Source of the DNA: an uncultured Clostridia bacterium
GTDB lineage: Bacteria > Bacillota > Clostridia > Christensenellales > UBA1242
DNA length: 15,607 nt
Direction of reading: 5' to 3'
Assembly: GCA_934778125.1 (NCBI GenBank)
Contig: CAKVOF010000028.1
Location: 1-15,607 of the forward strand
The notes beneath the pieces were generated by a model that was given only the letters and a program-made list of their open reading frames with translations, was not told the origin of the DNA and made no database searches. Below, piece by piece: positions 13,501 through 15,586 of the stretch (positions are counted from its first letter, which is position 1; every line of letters begins with the position of its first letter). The translations under genes and the position numbers were made by a program.

Positions 13501-15007
13501 CATAGTAATATGAATTTTCATTTAATTGAACTTTCTCAAATATTTCATTTCCGAAAGAATCAACCCATTTAACGAATTTATAACCGCTTTTGACAATAAC
13601 ACCATTGTTTGTGACAGAAAATGCATATTCCCCGTTTTCAACAAGCTTTTTGATGTCAGATTGAGTTAAACTGGCAGATTCTTGAGCACCATAAGATAAT
13701 TTAATGGTTTTACTAGTTTCTGCACCATCTTCATATCTAAACACAACATCAAATTCTATTGGCTCAAACATTGCATATAGGTCTGCAGCAACATAATACT
13801 TTTTGTCTCCAACAACAATTTGGTCTTTTCCTGTGCTATCTGATTTAAATGGATATTGTGTTTCAACGAGTTTAGGATTTTCTTTACTTAAAGACCAACC
13901 TTTAAATCTATAACCATACTTTGTTAAGAAATTTTTATTAGGATCAAGGTCTGATAAATTTTCAAAATACTTAACGCCATAGTAATTAGTAACAGCACCT
14001 ATTGTTGTTTCGGTATTTATTATAGGAGTGTTTTTATCGTAGTTAGTTGCATAAAATATTGAAGCATCATCATCTAAAGAGTTATGCAACACAACCGCTC
14101 TCTCTTCACCTTTGAATTGTGCATATAAATCTAAGTTCTTAGTTTTATCGCAGTCTGGCATTTTAATAACATCAGCAACACTTGTGTTTTCATAATCTAT
14201 TGTGTATGAAATTCCAGTTCCATCATCTTTGGTATTCCATGCATATAAAATTTTGTAACCTAATTCTTTTGTGAAATCTGCAAAACGATCGCAATATTTA
14301 TCTTTATCGTATCTTCCTTGTGGACTAGTGAAATATGCTAAACCTTTTTGACTTCTTATTTTGTTTGGAGCAATTAACACAACATCTGAGTTATATCTGA
14401 ATTTTGCTCCTGCATTGTTTTCATTTATATTATCATTTGGGGCATGATAAATAATTTCATAACTTTTTTGTTCGCCACGAGAACTTGTGGTGAAGTGGTA
14501 TGTAATGGTGTAGTAAATAGGATTGAACTTAGCATATAGAATTGTGTCCCTTTCAATCATATAATTTTCATCAGCAGGTAATTCTAAATCTTCATCTAAG
14601 TACCAGCCTTCAAACTCCCAACCCGTTTGGCGAGGAATCTTGATAGACTTAATCAAAGTTCCGCTAAGCACAAGTTGCCTATCCTGATCACCAGAAACTG
14701 TTTCTTCTTGAAGATAGCGAACTGTTAACCAATGCTTAGCTGCTCTCTTTGGCATAAAAGTAAGTATAGCAATAACAGCCCCTGTTAGTAAGAATATAAA
14801 CAGTGGAATTAAAAGAAGCAAACGTTTTTTCTTTTTTTCGTTTTCTTCTGTGTTAACTTTTATTCCTTTATCGGCAAGCCTTTTTAAAGCATCATCTCGC
14901 TTTTGAGCTTGGAACTCATCATAGCTAAAACCGCCAGTGTCACTAGCGTTACTATTAACCTTTTTATTTTTGTTCTCTTGATTGTTATGAAAATTTTTAC
15001 TATCCAT
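1..15007 (-). CDS. Giant membrane-anchored repeat surface protein (InlB B-repeat/List-Bact type), 3' end outside window
   Basis: The frame is open for 5002 codons and is truncated only by the window edge, so the protein exceeds 5000 residues. Seen: start MDSKNFHNNQENKNKK, a hydrophilic N-tail to residue 62, one hydrophobic segment (63-85), then continuous extracellular-type modules. About 38 carry a GYxFxGW core, usually followed by a YAKW end and an ITYxLNGG beginning, the signature of the InlB B-repeat / Listeria-Bacteroides repeat family. Between them lie Trp-poor beta-type modules. I noticed only six Cys, typical of Gram-positive surface proteins. The family is associated with adhesins and cell-surface stalks; a role in adhesion or envelope scaffolding is inference. 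No catalytic motif and no LPxTG sorting signal are visible, though the C-terminus is missing. The start is chosen because it gives a complete basic N-tail before the membrane segment, has a GGGG element 7 nt upstream and follows an in-frame TGA at 15053-15055. All Trp codons read are TGG. Confidence 0.95.
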   Translation of the reverse strand, partial: MDSKNFHNNQENKNKKVNSNASDTGGFSYDEFQAQKRDDALKRLADKGIKVNTEENEKKKKRLLLLIPLFIFLLTGAVIAILTFMPKRAAKHWLTVRYLQEETVSGDQDRQLVLSGTLIKSIKIPRQTGWEFEGWYLDEDLELPADENYMIERDTILYAKFNPIYYTITYHFTTSSRGEQKSYEIIYHAPNDNINENNAGAKFRYNSDVVLIAPNKIRSQKGLAYFTSPQGRYDKDKYCDRFADFTKELGYKILYAWNTKDDGTGISYTIDYENTSVADVIKMPDCDKTKNLDLYAQFKGEERAVVLHNSLDDDASIFYATNYDKNTPIINTETTIGAVTNYYGVKYFENLSDLDPNKNFLTKYGYRFKGWSLSKENPKLVETQYPFKSDSTGKDQIVVGDKKYYVAADLYAMFEPIEFDVVFRYEDGAETSKTIKLSYGAQESASLTQSDIKKLVENGEYAFSVTNNGVIVKSGYKFVKWVDSFGNEIFEKVQLNENSYYYVFKPSAENRYQTDANGNPKDPIIIAEMKTETIDYAIQLDYGKDSKGNDFYNATIAKIPYTIETSYTLPAETEIRRIIKNSGNTFIDDYEFDGWKVTAIDENGTNIILNSLIDKVENGDSISYVFNKDLMYYGNVSISAQWKIKTYTIDVVNNGNEYYSFKEGELENGGSYNFTNLTSNKFIFEAGESKAFKLQIENTYSQMFRKVITIVTNEGEFTLSISDPTDLASGETRRVITLENSNGFTITGGESNNYTNVTLVKNERVYFSIKATMNDAESSCVLEFTGIRSDFTIKIKEDIQWVVNSYDVLFKEIHSLTYDASAISNDVFEMVGGVSKKLSINKITYNQSISDLSTRNLIAKENSDLYSFIGWYELVDNGTSKEYIPYDFSKKITQTTTLYAYFKENAKVELYLYNARTSSYSLYKTISNIKSDGKTTIATLISRGDTKVASIAGYEFSNWCVGVADENAIGGVRLESSFDDDSIKSLKVVEDLKFYGKYNPIEYSIVLDLNGGSVSADVDVTGLKYNIIDGFDFTTGDNTKYNPTQEGKVFAGWKVRRLTKLYAHKLNVDSVTGEITKGNAGWVQVDAIICAIAKGFYSNDSSTIQTGSYGDIELVANWTDKQYEVSIPTNTEITYQVKPGSNIVSFGSSYVFSFNLKDEYSMSNFEISFSNDNDNVKISKADLNGYTGFVGATFSVNTRVVDGVFEITISKIKANVNVSISGIGQNKYTVEYYKSINGSTTLIETREIAHGAVYAKPAVGETGYTLKGWFTEANGAGDKVDNNATATANTKLYAYLVATNYNIIYVDSDNNIISMNDTEDIYFIYGSIVANTFTILANTTLPTSDVVKIRKSGFVFAGWKVNAITEQVAGEGAKIYGIVNGVKKELAVGDIVSEISENSYGSITLVAVFNVNTLTINAENGEGYTITPNSQTVNYGSDATFDLKLDESYAQGEFDESNIEINGSSDVEVSKKLDDDGNVIPGEYVIVVKNVTESITLTIKNVAKNAYNFVLDQTSSKYIIVNLTGVAGNKVTHGENVSFKINLNTNGYNAYKVLVNDIEIGETIPNVENATLENDMVSLTNITGDVEIEIQTTLTNYTISFNLDDAKYVSATPIDNITFTVESEKITLPTATRIGYTFLGWFDGLDNKHTVVPSGSYGDKTFIAKWNAIEYTITYDLNDGINSNNNPNIFTVEDTINLESASKEGYTFDGWILVNSINHFVNKNEETISAGTIISSIKNAYGNISLKASFTINTNAVMFGSSSKDGYKFTSDEEGLTSVELENSVEYNSNYEFYLTIADSYSQNLINGVHLKAIINKNSTNEIITIATIKTTGITYTNNGGVVIEVAKVSDLVYKVTIKNIKQRVDVSIDDLSINTYQVKLQYPVGLTISNENATSQNNIYSIEYGKNFTFTYTLLGGYEKSADFSIETGFENVSDNLGDVTISNIVANTTIVIKGVVESNYNVEFNIPKTNNGIIASGYDVLKTISFTVTKEVSNDEFPNYALNGYDFIGWFDENDNKVEEISIGTYSNIKLYAKLTARTYTINLNKNGGEFAEGVETSITKNFGEAIALPNESQISRVAYNFMGWLNGNERVSYTTMPYLGENNSSVTLNAEWSAIEYQITYDVNGGEDISNQTFTIESNDFNLQKATRIGYEFLGWEVVSIDEINLINGAKLVTEAVLGVDYSITTGSYGNISLKAKYNVREYTINYYSNGVNVREFLTPKTYEFSAEKSYNLPTKAEVEANTNVYVNGYQFDGWYLNDKFSGDSVVSIPANATEDKTYYAKWVALDYEIAYSLNDDDSSFKATNPNTLVSYTIESNDIEILDATRVGYTFAGWKVTSISGVSGYLATQINGLVGESQKEVAVNDIIKSIIKGSYGSISLEAQWTINEYNITYSSNLTGETFANTNSNTYTITSGIALAQASKEGYEFKGWKIVSLSDTDSKYLGRKLGNTYEANDDELLKVGDVITSLSIGSYGEISLEAQFELITYAITYSNDIGFAFDSNNNPKTFNVETENITLSEPSVSGFTFSKWQVVGEIKNIDGTTISNGTIITEIKKGSYGNIELKAIFGAESYNIYYYDNAELIETGSYKKSATGETVLDTTVTKNGYTFAGWYASRDLSGEKVEKFSNNTTGDKSFYAKWTIVKYYISFELDGGINNSGNTNYTDESGAKYEFDITKNISLYEATKSGYTFAGWKVTSIAGKVISGGDKISLNQLLKTTDHISNIDAGTFGNITLTATYTTDDYSINYVLNDNASYQATNQNTINSFKVDSEDITLNSATRTGYTFVGWYVAENNISNINGKNYSVGEKIETIFKGTYGNIKLSAKWTPIEYTISYKLNGGAFATDYTKPEKFTVESKDIALPTASNVSRTGYTFLGWFTTNDESGVKVTEFTPSSAENVTFYAKWEIITYTIEYYYSENGKIASAFNSDLINVPYFVEDTTGKTTFTIESETINLPLSAKFGYDFNKYTIKSTDGKVNGLTSGEIVSVNKGSYGNLKVIAEYSPSKSYNFSVVSQTGYEVTAIANENVSHNGEKVITFSLSQEFTQRVEDVVININGTELILNSLNKTGLVRATDNKIVNSEYLEYQNEIVYNANYSFDSETNTFTLTISNIKRDVEVSFSALTENNYSVTLPETSSQIGYTISANPTVETDTLESIVYGNGVNISFSLKEGYTQSDSTFNIVINETELTLTKDSTNGEIAGKFSYALTKVGNTYSLALSNIKEDINIAIEKVNPNKYTLTLDFSYRDGSGEPTQIEVIYGKTIGEALGRNNIYSSINLPASASFAGWYTSYSNNGTADNWADDTFANEVTISTIIENAIFEGLENGSITTLYARYTLGTLKITYMYNNGTGLVEIDDASDTATIKASFNGVTHPTNFSTDDLPISLANSNPIREGYTFKGWFEESSLTNKIETIDGVTTNVTVYAKFEENKFNVSGLTTVDGEYSISNASTQTTFKYHSDFDKSYSFNFELDSKTTQSIDSFVIKINDVELTNALVNQTISGTNFKASISKTGDVYTITVSEIRADINISVEGIEVNKYNLTLPSVVGLTLTPVASTVNYGESFVISYATLDGYEIKGDLTISLIPAEFNAVVDSSAKTITISNVTANIEIQKIEGVSEIVYTIEYINKYNGNAITVTNSNKTKFTISDLTDGIQLVDIISTGYSFNGFKLNSDLSGDRVTSITTLGNKTLYGDWSIDSNKIEYDLNGGDWKVGYVAPTSYDYEKEITLPTTENVSKLGYTFAGWFDNAGLSGNAVTKVELNSTGDKKFYAKWDTITYSITYQLNDGNWAENYTAPSEFTIESEAITLPSAENISKEGFVFGGWFESNAFDGNAVLSIATGSTGNKTFYAKWTEKNFTIKFETNGGVAVADKQVKFGDKFAMPSTTKVGHFNLKWDIEGGATYNVGQNFIVSNLGENNAVITFTAKWEVETYTITFEVQGGKAVPSVTAKYGEEITLPSTTKDGYTFVNWSDIVSATYNAGANYTVPDLGENGDTISLFNANWSINSYTISFNSNGGSDVDSITAEYNAYINLPAPTKTGYTFAGWFKDNTTFLDEFNEVKMPVLEGGLTLYAKWELITYSITYNLNNGEWKSGFTPISTFTIESEKITLPTADNISKLGYTFLGWYTSETFETDSKIDSISTGSTENKVVYAKWSTNAYSITYNMNGGEWAKDYIAPSEYNVTSEVIYLPKAENISKLGYKFAGWFEDENCSGSKVLSIPAKSTGNKTFYAKWETITYSITYQLNGGAFIDEDSVIKSFTIESEEITLPIKENISKLGYTFAGWFDNEELTGSKITSIPAKSTGDKKFYAKWETITYSITYQLNGGNWVENYNAPNGFTIESAEITLPIEENISKLGYTFAGWFEDESFSGSKVLSIPAKSTGNKTFYAKWETITYSITYQLNGGAFIDEDSVIKSFTMEDSEITLPIASNLSNAGRTFAGWFEKDDLSGEAVSSINPSADKLAENKIFYANWTENEYTITYDLSDNEDVVSGVKVLADNSANTITKFTISSSVVELKNPTREGFTFQGWSVSEIDGVVKGDVKALGQELQVGDFITTINTGSYGNITIKANWKEIEFKVTPLESLENNYTVSTSETSNITKYHTKNTYSFTFTLDASKAQSDFEISINGGEVSLSKTNLSGAFAQNGETYYSASMVEENGSYEVSVTGIKKDIAFSVSGISQNTYTISLPETRTGYNLLKPNGTSYENQVSVEYGSSLVITYTILEGYVLETLNVTSNDESLSIVKDEDNKTITISNITKNANISFGNVTEKEYTITFKLNDGGFIDGYTAINKFSISEKATLPVSDNVKRNGYIFGGWFLTPDFQTGSKVTEISTQANGYNDITVYAYWTADKNNTITYDLSDSEDVVSGVKVPADNSLNTTTKFAITDSKIEFKNPTREGFEFLGWSVSAISGEIKGDVNGDEKVLAVNDVITTINTGSYGNITIKANWKEIEFSVTPLESLENNYIVSTSETSNITKYHTKNTYSFTFTLD
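680..1258 (-). repeat. Trp-poor beta-type module pair, seventh block
   Basis: The first unit has FKVTPLESLENNYTVSTSE, YSFTFTLDASKAQS, FEISINGGEVSLSK and SYEVSVTGIKKDIAFSVSGI. The second has YTISLPETRTGYNLLKPNG, VEYGSSLVITYTILEGYVLE and KTITISNITKNANISFGNV. These sequences show the class signature most clearly: YTxxLP, GYN/GYT, VEYGxxxxxxYxL, GYxxE and TITISNI. The block sits between a GSYGNI-type unit and a short GYIFGGWF unit. Confidence 0.65.
1568..3907 (-). repeat. Ten-unit tandem InlB B-repeat array
   Basis: Closing Trp codons lie at 3905, 3671, 3434, 3209, 2981, 2765, 2525, 2288, 2051, 1814 and 1568. Units are therefore 234, 237, 225, 228, 216, 240, 240, 237, 237 and 246 bp (72-82 residues, protein residues ~3701-4480). 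Each unit follows ITYxLNGG, FTIESExITLP, LGYTFAGWF, SG and FYAKWET. Units around 3310 and 3080 have cores GHFNLKW and GYTFVNW. The segments 1737-1936 and 2211-2410 differ at about 11 positions, showing a higher-order two-unit (474-bp) period. Confidence 0.9.
3905..4140 (-). repeat. Degenerate InlB-like unit lacking the core Trp
   Basis: The unit reads IVYTIEYINKYNGNAITV, FTISDLTDGIQLVDII, GYSFNGFKLNSDLSGD and NKTLYGDWSIDSN. Spacing and strand order match the family, but the core GW is GF (Trp to Phe) and the closing motif is YGDW rather than YAKW. It caps the ten-unit array that follows. Confidence 0.65.
4140..4715 (-). repeat. Trp-poor beta-type module pair, sixth block
   Basis: The first unit has SFNFELDSKTTQSIDSFVIK, INDVELTN and YTITVSEIRADINISVEGI. 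The second has YNLTLPSVVGLTLTPVAST, VNYGESFVISYATLDGYEIK and AKTITISNVTANIEIQKI. It has the same two-unit order as the block at 680-1258 and shares KYHSDFDKSYSFNFELD versus KYHTKNTYSFTFTLD with it, showing that the two pairs are paralogous. Confidence 0.65.
4715..5295 (-). repeat. Two InlB-like units
   Basis: The cores are ASFAGWYTSYSNNG (near 5130), which lacks the usual preceding GY, and GYTFKGWFEESSLTN (near 4790). Ends are TLYARYTLGTLKITY and VYAKFEENKFNVSG. Spacing of the cores is about 340 bp because of a ~25-residue insertion (NNGTADNWADDTFANEVTIS) after the first core. Both units sit between two Trp-poor blocks. Confidence 0.65.
5295..5990 (-). repeat. Trp-poor beta-type module pair, fifth block
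   Basis: These two units are the best preserved of the second class. Unit one has YNFSVVSQTGYEVTAIANEN, VITFSLSQEFTQ, VVININGTELILN and TFTLTISNIKRDVEVSFSAL. Unit two has YSVTLPETSSQIGYTISANP, IVYGNGVNISFSLKEGYTQS, NIVINETELTL and TYSLALSNIKEDINIAIEKV. Each unit is about 105-120 residues. A third opening strand, YTLTLDFSYRDG, leads straight into the next GW module. Confidence 0.65.
5990..9130 (-). repeat. Long InlB-like array mixing short and GSYGNI-type units
   Basis: Eleven Trp-containing cores occur in a row: GYDFIGWF (near 8980), AYNFMGWL (8750), GYEFLGWE (8540), GYQFDGWY (8240), GYTFAGWK (8000), GYEFKGWK (7710), GFTFSKWQ (7410), GYTFAGWY (7160), GYTFAGWK (6930), GYTFVGWY (6630) and GYTFLGWF (6370). 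A degenerate GYDFNKY follows near 6090. Short units end FYAKW about 40 residues after the core. Long units carry a variable insert ending VxDxIxxIxxGSYGNIxLxAxW. The long form dominates between 6.5 and 8.6 kb. This is the largest uninterrupted InlB-like stretch. Confidence 0.8.
9130..9760 (-). repeat. Trp-poor beta-type module pair, fourth block
   Basis: The first unit has KDGYKFTSDEEG, VEYNSNYEFYLTIADSYSQ and VYKVTIKNIKQRVDVSIDDL. The second has YQVKLQYPVGLTISNENATS, IEYGKNFTFTYTLLGGYEKS and DVTISNIVANTTIVIKGVV. Layout matches the third and fifth blocks: an YxVxL strand, IEYGxxFxFxYxL, GYxxS, then xVTISNI closing the fold. No GW core. I do not recognise a Pfam family with confidence. Confidence 0.6.
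9760..10225 (-). repeat. Two InlB B-repeat units
   Basis: The first unit has FTVESEKITLPTATRIGYTF with GWFDGLDNKHTVV and GSYGDKTFIAKW. The second has IEYTITYDLNDG, GYTFDGWILVNSIN and NAYGNISLKASF. The first unit closes the short way after the core. The second carries the ~40-residue insertion typical of the GSYGNI subtype. Neighbouring Trp-poor blocks flank both sides. Confidence 0.75.
10225..10785 (-). repeat. Trp-poor beta-type module pair, third block
   Basis: There are two consecutive units. The first has LTINAENGEGYTITPNSQTV, VNYGSDATFDLKLDESYAQG, IEINGSSDVEV and VKNVTESITLTIKNV. The second has YNFVLDQTSSKYIIV, THGENVSFKINLNTNGYNAY, VLVNDIEIGE and VSLTNITGDVEIEIQT. Shared order: YG/HG-x-x-V/A-x-F, a GY or SY strand, an (I/V)N(G/D) hairpin and a TxxIxN(V/I)T end. 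No Trp or GYxFxGW core is present. Confidence 0.6.
10785..11290 (-). repeat. Two InlB-like units, one opening like MucBP
   Basis: The first unit has IETREIAHGAVYAKP followed by GYTLKGWFTEANGAG and KLYAYL; the preceding YTVEYYKSINGS strand is reminiscent of MucBP domains (about 50-70 residues in other Gram-positive adhesins). The second has GFVFAGWKVNAITEQ, then the long insert and IVSEISENSYGSITLVAVF, making it a GSYGNI-subtype unit. The MucBP resemblance rests only on the opening strand and is uncertain. Confidence 0.55.
11290..11650 (-). repeat. Trp-poor beta-type module, second block
   Basis: The block runs from YEVSIPTNTEITYQVKPGSN through VSFGSSYVFSFNLKDEYSMS and FEISFSNDND to VFEITISKIKANVNVSISGI. 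The order (YxVxIP, FGSSYxFxFxL, a loop, then xITISxIxxxVxVxI) is the clearest early example of the second module class. It is one unit of ~115 residues, directly followed by a MucBP-like strand, YTVEYYKSINGS. Confidence 0.55.
11650..12600 (-). repeat. Diverged InlB-like modules (three cores)
   Basis: The cores are YSFIGWYELVDNG (near 12400), GYEFSNWCVGVAD (near 12130) and KVFAGWKVRRL (near 11850). Ends are LYAYF, FYGKY and the longer GSYGDIELVANW, the first clear member of the GSYGNI subtype. IEYSIVLDLNGG near 12000 is a good match to the start strand of the List-Bact repeat. Spacing of 270-280 bp between cores is longer than the 237 bp typical at the other end of the protein, reflecting inserted loops. 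Confidence 0.65.
12600..13080 (-). repeat. Trp-poor beta-type module(s), first block
   Basis: The block opens with KTYTIDVVNNGNEYYSF and contains YNFTNLTSN, ITGGESNNYTNVT and IRSDFTIKIKED. It has no GYxFxGW core for about 160 residues, unlike the flanking modules. The short alternating hydrophobic strands and the closing FTIKI pattern resemble the other Trp-poor blocks of this protein, but similarity is weak and I cannot name the family. It could be two degenerate copies. Boundaries are approximate. Confidence 0.45.
13080..14750 (-). repeat. Diverged InlB B-repeat-like modules, membrane-proximal
   Basis: Residues ~86-640 follow directly after the membrane segment. Recognisable cores are GWEFEGWYLDED (near 14600), GYKILYAW (near 14240, degenerate), GYRFKGWSL (near 13880), GYKFVKWVD (near 13560) and YEFDGWKV (near 13220). 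Closing strands are ILYAKF, LYAQF, LYAMF and ISAQW. Spacing between cores is irregular (roughly 320-360 bp) and the units share little sequence beyond the core, so this looks like the oldest or most functionally specialised part. Two of the six Cys seen in the protein fall here (near 14290 and 14145). Boundaries are approximate. Confidence 0.7.
14753..14821 (-). other. N-terminal transmembrane segment / signal anchor of the giant protein
   Basis: Residues ~63-85, beginning LLLLIPLFIFLLTGAVIAIL, form the only strongly hydrophobic stretch in the 5002 residues read. It is preceded by KKKKR and followed by MPKRAAKHW. The basic cluster on the N side predicts N-in/C-out orientation with the repeats outside. 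There is no lipobox Cys. A signal-peptidase site is not obvious, although AVIA could be a weak one. The unusually long cytoplasmic tail (about 62 residues) favours an uncleaved anchor over a classical signal peptide. Confidence 0.85.
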
Positions 15008-15014
15008 AATTAAA

Positions 15015-15018
15015 CCCC
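15015..15018 (-). promoter_or_regulatory. Weak Shine-Dalgarno for the giant gene
   Basis: On the minus strand, GGGG lies 7 nt before the ATG (context AAATGGGGTTTAATT then ATG). This is a partial match to AGGAGG at normal spacing and supports the chosen start. Two out-of-frame ATGs overlap it (15024-15026 and 15018-15020); both share a frame ending at TAG 15000-15002. Confidence 0.6.
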
Positions 15019-15163
15019 ATTTGCATACTTTATTTTTTATAAAACCATTTATTCATATACACTTTTAGTTAAAATTAATTAAATAAATATTAATTAAATA
15101 TATAGAATTTTTTAACTCTGAAATTAAACTAAAGCCAACAAATAAATGATTAAAATATTATGC

Positions 15164-15194
15164 TTTTAATTGAACTGGAAATTTTCAATTAAAA
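15164..15194 (-). promoter_or_regulatory. Second leader hairpin, 11-bp perfect stem
   Basis: TTTTAATTGAA (15164-15174) and TTCAATTAAAA (15184-15194) are perfect inverted repeats around a 9-nt loop. The stem is AT-rich and has no U-tract after it, so it is not a normal terminator. It lies 3 nt from the first leader hairpin, giving two adjacent stem-loops. Confidence 0.5.
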
Positions 15195-15196
15195 TT

Positions 15197-15230
15197 GTTA
15201 AAATGTGGCTATATTAAGCCCAATTTTAAC
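15197..15230 (-). promoter_or_regulatory. Hairpin at the predicted 5' end of the mRNA
   Basis: The 8-nt arms GTTAAAAT (15197-15204) and ATTTTAAC (15223-15230) are perfectly complementary. Inside them, after a 2x2 mismatch, GGCT and AGCC form a second 4-bp stem with a 6-nt loop. The hairpin begins within a few bases of the predicted transcription start, so it may be a transcript-stabilising 5' stem-loop. The same inverted repeat could instead be an operator. Confidence 0.55.
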
Positions 15231-15238
15231 TATACTAT

Positions 15239-15267
15239 ATTATAAAATATTTGTCAAAAAATGTCAA
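15239..15267 (-). promoter_or_regulatory. Consensus sigma-A/sigma-70 type promoter
   Basis: Read on the minus strand, a perfect -35 box TTGACA (15262-15267) and a perfect -10 box TATAAT (15239-15244) are separated by exactly 17 nt. A second TTGACA at 15252-15257 lies inside the spacer, only 7 nt from the -10, and cannot serve as its -35. No extended -10 TGn is present. The predicted start of transcription is near 15232, giving a leader of about 225 nt. A perfect box pair in an organism's giant surface-protein gene implies potentially strong expression; this is inference. Confidence 0.85.
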
Positions 15268-15300
15268 TAAATTAACGCACTTTTTGTAAATTTTGAGTAT

Positions 15301-15414
15301 AAAAAAATGGCTTTATTTAGCCATTTTTTAAGTGTTATTTGAGAAGTTTTATCCCTATTTTTGAGTCATTACCAAAAAGCTTTTTATATAGCTTAAAAAC
15401 TTACTATTTTTCAA
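15301..15414 (-). ncRNA. Candidate small RNA between promoter-like element and terminator
   Basis: On the minus strand an extended -10-like TGTGATAAT (hexamer 15421-15426, TG at 15428-15429) with TTGATT at 15442-15447 (15-nt spacing) would start transcription near 15414. The terminator at 15302-15329 ends it after ~113 nt. The interval has no ORF (the only ATG starts a 4-codon frame). A short AAGC/GCTT stem is visible. It is equally possible that this is plain spacer; I recognise no known RNA family. Confidence 0.25.
15302..15329. terminator. Bidirectional intrinsic terminator
   Basis: The perfect 11-bp stem AAAAAATGGCT / AGCCATTTTTT has a 6-nt loop (TTATTT, 15313-15318). The A-tract and T-tract let it act on either strand. 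On the minus strand it sits about 35 nt upstream of the giant gene's -35 box, so it insulates that promoter from upstream transcription. On the plus strand no gene precedes it. Confidence 0.75.
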
Positions 15415-15482
15415 AGATTTATTATCACATTTAGCCCTTAAAATCAATGATTAACCTATCCAAAACTAAATAAAAGCAAATA

Positions 15483-15510
15483 ATTAAATTTAAATTTAAA
15501 TTTAAACTTA
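15483..15510. repeat. Short TTTAAA-type low-complexity run
   Basis: About four consecutive copies of a TTTAAA hexamer-like unit lie in the spacer just downstream (minus sense) of the terminator at 15520-15556. It is AT-only simple sequence. No function is apparent. Confidence 0.5.
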
Positions 15511-15519
15511 AAATTCAAC

Positions 15520-15556
15520 AAAAAAGGCTCTTTTTTTCGCTAAAAGAACCTTTTTT
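15520..15556 (-). terminator. Intrinsic terminator of an upstream minus-strand gene
   Basis: In the minus-strand RNA, AAAAAAGGUUCUUUU pairs with AAAAGAGCCUUUUUU around a 7-nt loop. The only irregular pair is a G-U wobble, which becomes a C-A mismatch on the plus strand, so the hairpin is better formed in minus-strand RNA. A run of six U closes it. It follows a possible stop codon by about 30 nt. Confidence 0.75.
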
Positions 15557-15586
15557 TAAAACAAATAATTCAATTTTGAATGAATA

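Larger units (their letters stand above)
15008..15196 (-). other. Rest of the long AT-rich leader
   Basis: No ORF of credible length is present between the leader hairpins and the start codon. The only structure is a 12-bp direct repeat, ATTAATTAAATA at 15074-15085 and 15089-15100, in otherwise AT-only sequence. I recognise no known riboswitch or T-box. Confidence 0.5.

Noticed and set aside
1..15007. TGA-as-Trp genetic code (Mycoplasma type)
   Set aside because: All Trp codons read in GW and KW motifs are TGG, and no in-frame TGA was seen in the frame.
15256..15261. Phase-variable homopolymer in the promoter spacer
   Set aside because: The run is only six bases, which is short for slipped-strand switching and common in AT-rich DNA.
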